8,563 nucleotides of DNA, from NCBI GenBank assembly GCA_023264755.1, contig JAHFVB010000196.1:1-8563 (forward strand). Direction: 5' to 3'. Of this stretch, positions 1 through 6,644 are shown piece after piece. This DNA is from Mycobacterium sp. GTDB taxonomy: Bacteria; Actinomycetota; Actinomycetes; Mycobacteriales; Mycobacteriaceae. The position numbers were made by a program, and so were the translations under genes. The notes beneath the pieces are model-generated. The model made no database searches, was not told where the DNA came from, and worked only from the letters and a program-made list of their open reading frames with translations. Positions within the stretch are counted from its first letter, which is position 1. Each line of letters begins with the position of its first letter.

Positions 1-312
1 AGCTTCGGCCTCTACGGCACCGAGCCACCGGCTCACGAATTCCGTTGGGAAGACGTGCAATCCAAGGTCGACGCGGAACCCACCCGCGCCTTCGAAGTCG
101 AATGGTCGGGCACCGGCACGGTGGAGACCTGGACGACGCCGTTCACCAGGGACGGGGTGGCCGAGCGGACCTTCCTTGCGGTGCGCACCGCCGACGAGGC
201 CCGCACGCTCGCCGTGCTGACCGATCCGTCGGAGGCCGAGGCCAGTACTCGGGAAGACATCGCGGGCGCCAAGGTGGCGGTCAACGCCGACGGCACGGCC
301 AGCCTGCAGTAG
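1..312 (+). CDS. Thiolase-like acetyl-CoA acetyltransferase family protein, C-terminal end (5' partial)
   Basis: The reading frame is open from the first base and ends at TAG 310-312, giving the last 103 residues of a protein that begins before the window. The visible part starts SFGLYGTEPP, followed by FRWEDVQ. This resembles the segment after the last thiolase motif in mycobacterial thiolase-like proteins (the TLP1/Rv1867 type annotated as acetyl-CoA acetyltransferase). The remaining ~80 residues look like the small beta-rich extra C-terminal domain known in that family, with strands such as RTFLAVRTADEARTLAVL. The thiolase active-site cysteine and histidine would lie upstream and cannot be checked, so catalytic competence is unknown. 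The family is linked to acyl-CoA metabolism. A GTG at 55 could be taken as a start, but the coherent upstream frame argues it is internal. Family resemblance is from memory of the motif pattern. Confidence 0.75.
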   Translation, partial: SFGLYGTEPPAHEFRWEDVQSKVDAEPTRAFEVEWSGTGTVETWTTPFTRDGVAERTFLAVRTADEARTLAVLTDPSEAEASTREDIAGAKVAVNADGTASLQ

Positions 313-327
313 CCGGTTCGGTCCCGC

Positions 328-348
328 CGGCGGGCGGGGCGCCCGCCG
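328..348 (+). terminator. GC-rich hairpin after the thiolase-like gene
   Basis: CGGCGGGC (328-335) and GCCCGCCG (341-348) are perfect inverted repeats. Adding the G336-C340 pair makes a 9-bp stem with a 3-base loop. It begins 15 bases after the stop codon at 312 and is followed by TTCGGTCTCGTT rather than a run of T. Hairpins without a U-tract are common at actinobacterial gene ends, so an intrinsic terminator separating this gene from dctA is plausible but unproven. Confidence 0.55.
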
Positions 349-366
349 TTCGGTCTCGTTAGCGCG

Positions 367-383
367 GTGGTTACGCGCACCAC
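367..383. promoter_or_regulatory. Possible operator dyad upstream of dctA
   Basis: GTGGT (367-371) and ACCAC (379-383) form an inverted repeat with a 7-bp spacer, about 36 bases before the dctA start. Only five bases per arm match, so chance occurrence is possible. The location in a ~105-bp intergenic region, in front of a transporter family that is commonly regulated by substrate, is the main argument. No confident -10 or -35 box was found nearby. Confidence 0.25.
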
Positions 384-418
384 ACACTTACGACACGCGA
401 CGGCAGTACCTGTTGTCA

Positions 419-1831
419 ATGTCAGAGTCCAGGTCGGAGCCCACGTCAGACCTCGAGCTCGAAACCTCCGAGCTCGAACCCACCGGCGCCGAACACGCCG
501 GCCGATCACGCTGGTACGCCTCGCTGTTCGTGCAGTTGCTGATCGCGATCGTCGCCGGGATCGTCGTCGGATGGCTGTGGCCGGCGTTCGGGGCGGACCT
601 CAAGCCGATCGCCGACGCGTTCATCAAGCTGATCAAGATGTTGATCGCCCCCATCATCTTCTGCACCGTGGTCATCGGCATTGCGCACGTCGGGGACCTC
701 AAGTCGGTCGGCCGGATCGGCGTGAAGGCGCTGGTCTACTTCGAGGTGGTCACCACCTTTGCGCTGCTGTTCGGACTGCTCATCGGCAACATCGTCAAAC
801 CGGGTGCGGGCTTCCACGTCGATCCGCAGACGTTGGCCACCGGCGCCGAGGCCGTGGCGAAGAAGACCGGTTCCGGGGAACTACCGCACACGGTGACGTT
901 CCTGCTCAACATCATTCCCACGTCGATCTTCTCCGCCTTCGCCGATAACCAACTGCTGCAGGTGCTCTTCTTCGCGGTGTTGTTCGGGCTGGCGCTGGCG
1001 AAGTTCGGGGAACACGGCCCGCCGGTGGTGTTCGAACTGATCGAGCACTTCAGCAGCCTGTTCTTCACGATCATCGGCTGGATCATGAAGTTGGCGCCGC
1101 TGGCCGCGTTCGGTGCGATGGCGTACATCATTGGGCAGTACGGCATTTCGTCGCTCGGCAGCTACGCCAAGCTCATCGGGGCGTGCTATTTGGGGGCGGC
1201 ATTGTTCATCCTCGTGCTCGGGGCCATCGCGTGGTTCTTGGCGGGGGTCAACCTGTGGCGCTTCGTGGGGTACATCAAGGACGAGCTGTTCCTCGCACTC
1301 GGCACCGCCTCCACCGAGGTGGTGCTACCGCGCATCATGGACAAGTTGATCCATGCCGGATGCTCGCGCACGACTACGGGTTTGGTGGTGCCCACCGGCT
1401 ATTCGTTCAACCTCGACGGCGCGACGCTGTACCTGTCGATTTGCGTACTGTTCCTGGCCCAGGCCCTCGGGGTCGACCTCAGCATCGGCGAGCAGATCAC
1501 TGCCGTGCTGGTGCTCATGCTCACCTCGAAGGGGATGGCCGGGGTGCCGGGCTCGTCGTTCCTGGCGTTGTCGGCCACCATCGCCGCCATCGGGCACGGG
1601 GCGATTCCGGTGGCGGCCGTCGCGCTGCTGCTCGGGGCCGACCGGATCATGGATTCGATGCGGGTCACGGTCAACCTGCTCGGCAACTGCGTCGCGACCA
1701 TGGTGGTGGCGCGGTGGGAAGGCCAACTCGACGTGGAGCGCATGCACACCGTGCTGCGCGGTGACGACGTCGCCGAACTCGATTCCGTCGAAGACGAACA
1801 GGTCCCCGAGGTGGTCGGCTCGGGGCGTTAG
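419..1831 (+). CDS. dctA: C4-dicarboxylate/cation symporter, DAACS family (DctA-like)
   Basis: An inner-membrane carrier predicted to import C4-dicarboxylates such as succinate, fumarate and malate with H+ or Na+. From ATG 419 it is 470 residues; a TTG two codons upstream (413) is an alternative start, and neither has a clear ribosome-binding site. Counting from TTG 413: a ~32-residue acidic, Glu/Ser-rich N-terminal extension; a first membrane helix at ~38-57; the family motif GTASTEVVLPR (297-307), matching the serine-rich re-entrant loop GTSSSESALPR of enteric DctA; PTGYSFNLDG (327-336) in the position of the glutamate-transporter NMDG motif; TSKGMAGVPGSSF (371-383) for the second loop; and DRIMDSMRVTVNLLGN (410-425) with the substrate- and cation-binding Asp and Asn of the family. 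The C-terminal ~30 residues are acidic. The length is somewhat above the usual ~430 because of the two tails. It converges on the ATPase gene with only four bases between the stop codons. Substrate specificity is inferred from the family. Confidence 0.93.
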   Translation: MSESRSEPTSDLELETSELEPTGAEHAGRSRWYASLFVQLLIAIVAGIVVGWLWPAFGADLKPIADAFIKLIKMLIAPIIFCTVVIGIAHVGDLKSVGRIGVKALVYFEVVTTFALLFGLLIGNIVKPGAGFHVDPQTLATGAEAVAKKTGSGELPHTVTFLLNIIPTSIFSAFADNQLLQVLFFAVLFGLALAKFGEHGPPVVFELIEHFSSLFFTIIGWIMKLAPLAAFGAMAYIIGQYGISSLGSYAKLIGACYLGAALFILVLGAIAWFLAGVNLWRFVGYIKDELFLALGTASTEVVLPRIMDKLIHAGCSRTTTGLVVPTGYSFNLDGATLYLSICVLFLAQALGVDLSIGEQITAVLVLMLTSKGMAGVPGSSFLALSATIAAIGHGAIPVAAVALLLGADRIMDSMRVTVNLLGNCVATMVVARWEGQLDVERMHTVLRGDDVAELDSVEDEQVPEVVGSGR

Positions 1832-1838
1832 CCGGCTA
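1829..1838. repeat. 10-bp palindrome containing both convergent stop codons
   Basis: TAGCCGGCTA is a perfect palindrome. Its left TAG is the stop codon of dctA and its right end, read on the other strand, is the TAG stop of the double-ATPase gene. The two genes are separated by four bases, which leaves no room for a conventional bidirectional terminator between them. Confidence 0.6.
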
Positions 1839-4800
1839 CCCGGGCTTCGGACCGAGTGGGCGTCGCGAAAGCTCCAGCACCTCTTCGGTGGTCAGTGGAC
1901 TATGCGGGTGCTGCGACAGACACCACGGCGTCGAGATCTTGTGGAAGGCAGCACCTTCGAGCGCCGCGTAGAAGTTGCCCGCGCGTAGCCTGCTGATGTC
2001 GGAGACGTAGCCGCCCTTGACGTGTGCGAATTCCTTGGCGACGGCGATCTGCGTCGGCGAGTTCAGCAGTCCGTAGAACTGGGTCGCGGCGTTGCCGGGA
2101 ATGTTGTTGTGCAGCCCCCGCGGGGACTGGGTGGCGAACACCAGGCCCAGGCCGTACTTGCGGGCCTGCGACGACAACGCCAACGTGCTCTGCAAGGAGG
2201 CCGTACTTCGCCCCGACGGCGCGAAGTTCTGCGCCTCGTCCATCACCAACAGTCCACCGAGGGGCCGGTCGCCGGCCGGATTGCGCTTGATCCACGCGAA
2301 CAGCGCCATCTGCAGTTGACTGACGAAACCCGCCTTCTGGGAGTCGTTTTGAAGCCCAACCATGCTGATGACCGACACCCGCGCCCGGTACCCCGGGGAC
2401 GGCGTCAGCAGCGTTCCCGGATCGGCGGCCGTGCCGTCGCCGCCGAACATCGGATCGTTGACCATCGCCGCCCGCAGATTCTGCCCGACGTCGGCGGAGC
2501 GTTCGCGGGCGTTGGCGATCACGCTGACCCCGTCGGGTAGGTCGGCGAGGACGGTCAGGAATCCGCGCAGCGTGGGTGACGGTTGACGTCCGTACCACTG
2601 CAGCGCCTCGCGCAGTACCGCGCGCGACTGGTTGGCCTTGGGTGTGTTTCCCGAGATCAGTGCGTGGGATTCCATTGCGGCGAAGGCTGATTCGACGGCT
2701 TCGTGGTACTCGTCCCTGTCGTCGACCACGCTCGCGAAGTCGGGTAGGGGCTGAAACGACAGCGGCCGGCCGCCACCGCGCCCCGGAGTCCAGACCACGA
2801 CTTCGGTATTGCTCAGATAGTCCGCGGCACGCGCCGTGTCGGCGGCCCGCCAACCCTGCGGCGGCTCGGGCCACGGGAGTCCCAGCCGGGCGAGGTCGTT
2901 GTTCGGGTCCAACACGATCGAGGAGACGCCGCGCAGGGCGCACTCCTCGACCAGGCGGCGGATCAGCACCGTCTTGCCGGATCCTGATCCTGCGAAGATC
3001 GCGGTGTGCTTGCGCAGCGCGAGCAGCTCCACGCACAACGGTTCACCCGTGGTGTCGTCGATCCCCAACGGGACGGCGGTGGGGGAGTCCTCGCGCGGAT
3101 CCGGCGGCGCAGCGGGCTCGGGTTCGACCTCCGGACCCGGTGCGGACACCGGTGTCGGTTCCGGCGTTTCGGGTGGCGGTTCGGGTGGCATGGGGCCGGC
3201 ACCCTCGCCGAGGGCGTCGCGCAGGAAGGTGAGCCCGTGGGCCGGTTTGCGGGCCTGAAGCCAGCCGGGCAGGTCGGGATCGTTGTCGGCGATCAGGTCT
3301 CGCAACGCCGACAGAGTACGCAGGTCGTCTTCCGATAGCGCCAGCGTGCGCCCGCCCGCCTGCTCGAAGTCGGCGATCAGCGCCGCGGTCTTGGCGCCGC
3401 TCGGCCACGGCCCGTTCCGCAGCAGGAAGAGCTTGCGCTTGTTCAGATTGGTCCCGAAACCCGCTGCGGAGCAGGCGTTCCTGATGCGGCTCTGCGCGGC
3501 GACGGCGTTGACCGCGGCGATGGCCCGAAAACCCCAGTGCCGCTCGTCGTCCCCACCGGCGTCCAGACTCTGTCGCAGTCGACCGTGCAGGTGGGCCTGC
3601 CGCACCGGCGGCGGCGGGTCGAGCCGAAACGTCTGCTCGGTGTCTCCGCGTTCGGTGATCCAGGCGTCCAGGGCAGCGGACAGCAGGCTGGGCACCGCAG
3701 TGTCCTCGCCCTCGGGATCCAGTGCGGCCGTCCCCACCGCCCGCCGTCGATAGTCGGCGAACCGGCGGTCCAGGTCGGTGCCGTCGCGAGGCACCTCGTC
3801 GGAGCGTCGCGCACCCGGTTCCGCCTCGGTCGGCGCCGGCGCGTGCAGCTGGGCCAGCTCCTCGACGACGTCCCGGTCGAGACAGCTGCGGACGTGGGTG
3901 TCGGCGCGCTTGAGCAGCAGGCGCGGGGTGTAGTCGGGGGCGTCGTCGAACGCCGAGGGCAGAATCGGCCAGCTGGGGTACGGCGGGGTGAACCCGATCG
4001 CCCGATAGCTAGCGGTGAACCGGCGCTCCAGGATGGCCCGGCCGATGTCGGCGCTCGGCAATCCCTGCAGGGGTGCGGTCACCCGGAACCGGTCCGAGAC
4101 GGTGGCCGTGGCGCGTTTGCGGATCGACTCCCACGCCGTGGGCAGGCACGCCACGACGGCCGCGGTCCGACGCATGTTCTGGCGGATCGACATCAGACCG
4201 TGCGCCACGTGGTCGACGTCGCCGTTGTCGGCGCCCTCCTCATTGCGGGTCGGGTCGGCGCGATCGGCCCCCTGCGCGAGCAACGTGTCGATCTGGTCGA
4301 TCGCCAGCACGGCCGGGCCGGCCAACGCCACCAGCCAGGAGATGTCGCGAACGAGTTCCTGTGGTGACAGTGTCGACACGCCGATGGACCACTGCCTGCG
4401 GCCGGTGTCGTCGACGTCCTCGGCGGAGTTGAGATACGCCTGCCCGACGTCTTGGACGTCGAAGTCGATGGCTCCGGACAGCACCAGGGCCCGCAGGGTG
4501 TGGCGCGTCTGGCCGACGGTCGTCGGGTCGGCCGTGCGCAATGCGTTGACGAACTTGGTCAGTACCTCGGGGGTCAGCGGGTCGTCGCCGATGATCGCCT
4601 TGCGATCCACCCGGGAGACGTGCGCCACCGAGCACAGCTGGTAGAGCAGCTCCTTGAGCTGCGTCTCGCGGCTCGCCGCGGGGCGATTGAGACTGCGCAG
4701 GATGCTGCTGCGCGCGGACTCCCAAAAACTGGTGGCGTCGAGCAGCTCGACGACGAAGAAGAAGCCGTCGGCGGCCTGGACCCGCTCGCGCACTTGGCCG

Positions 4801-5024
4801 AGCAAGTGCGTCTTGCCCGAACCGGCCGGGCCCTGCACCACCACGCCAAGTGGGCTGGACTGCTGCTCACGTCCGGCATCGGTGAAGGCCGACATCACGT
4901 CGTCCAGGGCCTTGTCGTTGAAGCCGGGTACGTGCAGGGCGCCTTGGGAATGCCACAGATCGTCGGCCGTCGGCGCCCAGGACAGCCGCAGTGAACTCAG
5001 CGCCTCCCGCTCACGCGGATCCAT
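1836..5024 (-). CDS. Large double-ATPase: N-terminal AAA/ORC-like domain plus C-terminal HerA/FtsK-like translocase domain
   Basis: A 1062-residue cytoplasmic protein with two P-loop modules. Module 1 (~30-380) has Walker A GPAGSGKT at 65-72, a Walker B-like VLAIDQID at 239-246 and a following helical region like the lid of ORC/Cdc6 or STAND ATPases. Residues ~470-600 are an unassigned domain with an apparent strand-helix pattern (KLFLLRN, then RTLALSEDDLRTLSAL). A Pro/Glu linker (~611-643) follows. Module 2 (~655-1045) has Walker A AGSGSGKT at 678-685, Walker B GLLVMDEAQ at 924-932 and a sensor-like FATQSPRGL at 963-971, as in HerA/FtsK/VirB4 ATPases that pump DNA. The start is ATG 5024, which overlaps the upstream stop codon by one base (TGATG), so translation is probably coupled. 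The same frame stays open a further 173 codons upstream, but that part is Arg/Pro-rich and lies over another gene. Role is inferred: an ATP-driven DNA-loading or translocating machine, possibly defensive. No nuclease motif was seen. Confidence 0.88.
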   Translation of the reverse strand: MDPREREALSSLRLSWAPTADDLWHSQGALHVPGFNDKALDDVMSAFTDAGREQQSSPLGVVVQGPAGSGKTHLLGQVRERVQAADGFFFVVELLDATSFWESARSSILRSLNRPAASRETQLKELLYQLCSVAHVSRVDRKAIIGDDPLTPEVLTKFVNALRTADPTTVGQTRHTLRALVLSGAIDFDVQDVGQAYLNSAEDVDDTGRRQWSIGVSTLSPQELVRDISWLVALAGPAVLAIDQIDTLLAQGADRADPTRNEEGADNGDVDHVAHGLMSIRQNMRRTAAVVACLPTAWESIRKRATATVSDRFRVTAPLQGLPSADIGRAILERRFTASYRAIGFTPPYPSWPILPSAFDDAPDYTPRLLLKRADTHVRSCLDRDVVEELAQLHAPAPTEAEPGARRSDEVPRDGTDLDRRFADYRRRAVGTAALDPEGEDTAVPSLLSAALDAWITERGDTEQTFRLDPPPPVRQAHLHGRLRQSLDAGGDDERHWGFRAIAAVNAVAAQSRIRNACSAAGFGTNLNKRKLFLLRNGPWPSGAKTAALIADFEQAGGRTLALSEDDLRTLSALRDLIADNDPDLPGWLQARKPAHGLTFLRDALGEGAGPMPPEPPPETPEPTPVSAPGPEVEPEPAAPPDPREDSPTAVPLGIDDTTGEPLCVELLALRKHTAIFAGSGSGKTVLIRRLVEECALRGVSSIVLDPNNDLARLGLPWPEPPQGWRAADTARAADYLSNTEVVVWTPGRGGGRPLSFQPLPDFASVVDDRDEYHEAVESAFAAMESHALISGNTPKANQSRAVLREALQWYGRQPSPTLRGFLTVLADLPDGVSVIANARERSADVGQNLRAAMVNDPMFGGDGTAADPGTLLTPSPGYRARVSVISMVGLQNDSQKAGFVSQLQMALFAWIKRNPAGDRPLGGLLVMDEAQNFAPSGRSTASLQSTLALSSQARKYGLGLVFATQSPRGLHNNIPGNAATQFYGLLNSPTQIAVAKEFAHVKGGYVSDISRLRAGNFYAALEGAAFHKISTPWCLSQHPHSPLTTEEVLELSRRPLGPKPG

Positions 5025-5674
5025 CAGTGCTCGATCGCGATTAGATGCTTGGCCTGGTCGCCGATCGACACGGCGGCCGCGTGGTCCGCGGCGGTCAGCG
5101 TCTTCTGGTTCTCCTCGGGGACCAGGCTGACGCCGGGGACGCGGTACATCCGGGTCAGCGCGGCGTCGAGGTCGGCCCGGGAGACGTCGGGCAATTCGCT
5201 GCGCAGGCGCACCAGGTCCACCCAACCGCCGGCGCGGGCCGCGAGCCGCACATAGGCCGCCCGGACTTGTTCTTCGAGCTGGTCGGCCAACACGTCGTGT
5301 CCATCCGAGGCCGCTAGGTCGTCGAGCGGGAAGAAGACGTCCGCGGGGGCCAGCTGTGCTCGATCGAAGTGGCGGCGCAACGCGCGGAGCACGGTGTAGA
5401 GCGTCTTGCCCTGGCCCGAGGCCCGCTCTGGGGTGTCGGCGCCGATGATCGCGGCACACGTCGCCCAGCCCCGGTCGGTCAGCTCCAGCGTCATCGGGCG
5501 CTTCGACGTGTCGACCTCGATGAGCCCGCGGTCCACCAGCCAATCCCGGTCTTGCTTCTTCAGTTCTGGGCCCAGGGTGGCCAGTTCGGAGTTGCGCACC
5601 GGTCGGGCCTCGGCCATCAGAACCAGCAGCACCGCCTGATGTGTCCCGGTCAGATGCTCGGGGTCGACGCTCAC
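5024..5674 (-). CDS. Winged-helix protein, partner of the double ATPase (hypothetical)
   Basis: A 216-residue protein of unknown function. Residues ~10-70 (THQAVLLVLMAEARPVRNSE, then a QDRDWLVDRGLIEVD recognition-helix-like segment, then MTLELTDRGW) have the helix-helix-strand-strand order of a MarR-like winged helix. Residues ~132-205 look like a second winged-helix unit, with GGWVDLVRLRSELPDVSRAD followed by NQKTLTAADHAAAVSIG; this part looks strongly family-conserved. There is no signal peptide or membrane segment. The start is GTG 5674, supported by GAAGGG eight bases upstream. Its TGA stop overlaps the ATG of the ATPase gene, so the two are almost certainly made together. It may act as a DNA- or protein-binding adaptor that recruits the ATPase, or as a regulator of its operon. 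That role is inference from domain type and pairing. Confidence 0.85.
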   Translation of the reverse strand: MSVDPEHLTGTHQAVLLVLMAEARPVRNSELATLGPELKKQDRDWLVDRGLIEVDTSKRPMTLELTDRGWATCAAIIGADTPERASGQGKTLYTVLRALRRHFDRAQLAPADVFFPLDDLAASDGHDVLADQLEEQVRAAYVRLAARAGGWVDLVRLRSELPDVSRADLDAALTRMYRVPGVSLVPEENQKTLTAADHAAAVSIGDQAKHLIAIEH

Positions 5675-5682
5675 GAAAGGTT

Positions 5683-5688
5683 CCCTTC
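5683..5688 (-). promoter_or_regulatory. Ribosome-binding site of the winged-helix gene
   Basis: GAAGGG on the minus strand, eight bases before GTG 5674. This decides the start codon of the first gene of the ATPase operon. Confidence 0.6.
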
Positions 5689-5798
5689 GTCGTGGCTCTT
5701 CATGGATGGCAGGTCCCCGATGACCGCGAGCATCCGAGCTTGCCGCATGTCAGTGCGCTCACGGAACCCCCTGCACCGTTGGACGTTGGCACCCATTG

Positions 5799-5834
5799 TG
5801 TCGTACGCGCTGTCGTATGCGTTGTCGACTACGC
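5799..5834. repeat. 12-bp imperfect tandem repeat upstream of the ATPase operon
   Basis: TGTCGTACGCGC (5799-5810) is followed directly by TGTCGTATGCGT (5811-5822), matching at 10 of 12 bases, and then by a weaker third unit starting TGTCG (5823-5834). It sits about 125-160 bases before the GTG start of the operon. A regulator binding in tandem is possible; chance or a decayed coding repeat cannot be excluded. Confidence 0.4.
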
Positions 5835-5930
5835 CGGGCCACACCTGGTGGCCACGGCGCCCGCCGGCTCGATCGGCCTCGCTCGGGCAGTGCAATTCCC
5901 AAGTGAGGCAGGGTATTCCAGCCATGCCAT

Positions 5931-5945
5931 GGCAAATCGTTTGCC
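5931..5945 (-). terminator. Hairpin just after the glycosylase-like gene
   Basis: GGCAAA (5931-5936) and TTTGCC (5940-5945) form a perfect 6-bp stem with a 3-base loop, starting three bases beyond the minus-strand stop codon (5949-5951). There is no T-run after it, so it is at best a weak intrinsic terminator or an mRNA end-stabilising hairpin. Confidence 0.4.
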
Positions 5946-5948
5946 GAT

Positions 5949-6605
5949 TCACTCACCCGCAGTGCGGAGGACCTCGTCGCGCAACTCATCGGCTAGGGAC
6001 ACCCGCACCAGCGCGGCGGCCAATTCGGCACAACTCTGCGGGTGCAGCGCCGCGAGCTGCTCGGCATCGGCCGGCAAGCCGAGTTCCTCGGCCGCCGTCA
6101 GCGCTCGCGCGTCGAAGTACGGGCGGACCCACGTCCACGTGTCCTGCACTTCCCGCAGGAATATCGCCGCGCCGGTCTGGCCGATTCCCTTGAAGCGCTG
6201 CAGCAGTCGAGCCGCCGCAGCGACGTCGCGCCCGGCTTGTTCCGCCAAGCGGCGCAGATCACCTCCGTAGGAGTCACGCACCGACCGGGCGATGTCGGTG
6301 AGCCGCGTCGCCGAACTCTCGTCGTAGCGTGCGTAGCCGGCGCGTCCGAACGCGTCGATCATCGTCGCTCGTTGGGCGGCGAGTACGGCGTCGGGAGTCC
6401 GCAGCCCGGCGCGGAAGAGTTCCCGTGCGGCGTGGACGGCGGTGCTGGCGTGGATCGGCTTGCTGGTGAGCATGCACAACGTCAGGAGTTGGAAGAGCGG
6501 CTTCGGGGTGTTCTTGAGCTTGATGCCCGCTTCGGCGGCATACGTCACGCCGGCTACTCGCATCAAGCGGTCGGCTAGCGCCTGTTGCTCCAGGTCCTTC
6601 GCCAT
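5949..6605 (-). CDS. HhH-GPD DNA glycosylase-like protein (endonuclease III-related, non-canonical)
   Basis: A 218-residue protein with the hallmark helix-hairpin-helix of base-excision glycosylases, LLQRFKGIGQTGAAIFL at 134-150, followed by a conserved aspartate in RPYFDARAL (Asp165), in the place of the catalytic Asp138 of E. coli endonuclease III. The EndoIII lysine (Lys120, in GVGRKTA) aligns with Thr144, and only two cysteines (45 and 192) are present, so the C-terminal [4Fe-4S] cluster motif is absent. This suggests a monofunctional glycosylase rather than a glycosylase/AP lyase, or a non-catalytic relative; the substrate base cannot be told from the sequence. ATG 6605 is preceded by a modest AGGA ten bases upstream. 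It lies 39 bases after the TfoX-domain gene on the same strand and is probably cotranscribed with it. Confidence 0.82.
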   Translation of the reverse strand: MAKDLEQQALADRLMRVAGVTYAAEAGIKLKNTPKPLFQLLTLCMLTSKPIHASTAVHAARELFRAGLRTPDAVLAAQRATMIDAFGRAGYARYDESSATRLTDIARSVRDSYGGDLRRLAEQAGRDVAAAARLLQRFKGIGQTGAAIFLREVQDTWTWVRPYFDARALTAAEELGLPADAEQLAALHPQSCAELAAALVRVSLADELRDEVLRTAGE

Positions 6606-6644
6606 CGACGTCGAATCCTACCGAGGCGCCATCCCCGGCCGGGA

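Larger units (their letters stand above)
5675..5948. other. 274-bp intergenic region upstream of the ATPase operon
   Basis: This lies between the stop of the glycosylase-like gene and the start of the winged-helix gene, both on the minus strand. It contains a 12-bp tandem repeat (5799-5834) and a hairpin (5931-5945). A 93-codon minus-strand frame (5671-5952) crosses it and ends with GTGA overlapping the next start, but its composition (several Cys and Trp, no recognisable motif) does not persuade me it is a gene. No tRNA and no convincing promoter hexamers were found; the operon promoter should nevertheless lie here. Confidence 0.6.

Noticed and set aside
3537..4367. A long plus-strand frame of 276 codons opposite the ATPase gene.
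   Set aside because: It is composed of Arg/Gly/Val-rich sequence without motifs, as expected from the antisense strand of a GC-rich gene that has clear Walker motifs.
5025..5543. A 173-codon upstream extension of the double-ATPase reading frame.
   Set aside because: Its translation is Arg/Pro/Gly-rich and lies out of frame over the winged-helix gene, whose own frame is protein-like. ATG 5024 in the TGATG overlap is the better start.
1836..5674. Assignment to BREX, Dnd/Dpt or a Sir2-HerA defence system.
   Set aside because: No methylase, alkaline phosphatase-type PglZ, Dnd genes, Sir2 or nuclease gene is in the window; sharing a HerA-like ATPase is not enough to name the system.
5675..5948. 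A tRNA gene or attachment site in the intergenic region.
   Set aside because: No T-loop GTTCGAATC-like sequence or cloverleaf arms were found on either strand, and no matching direct repeats flank the ATPase operon.
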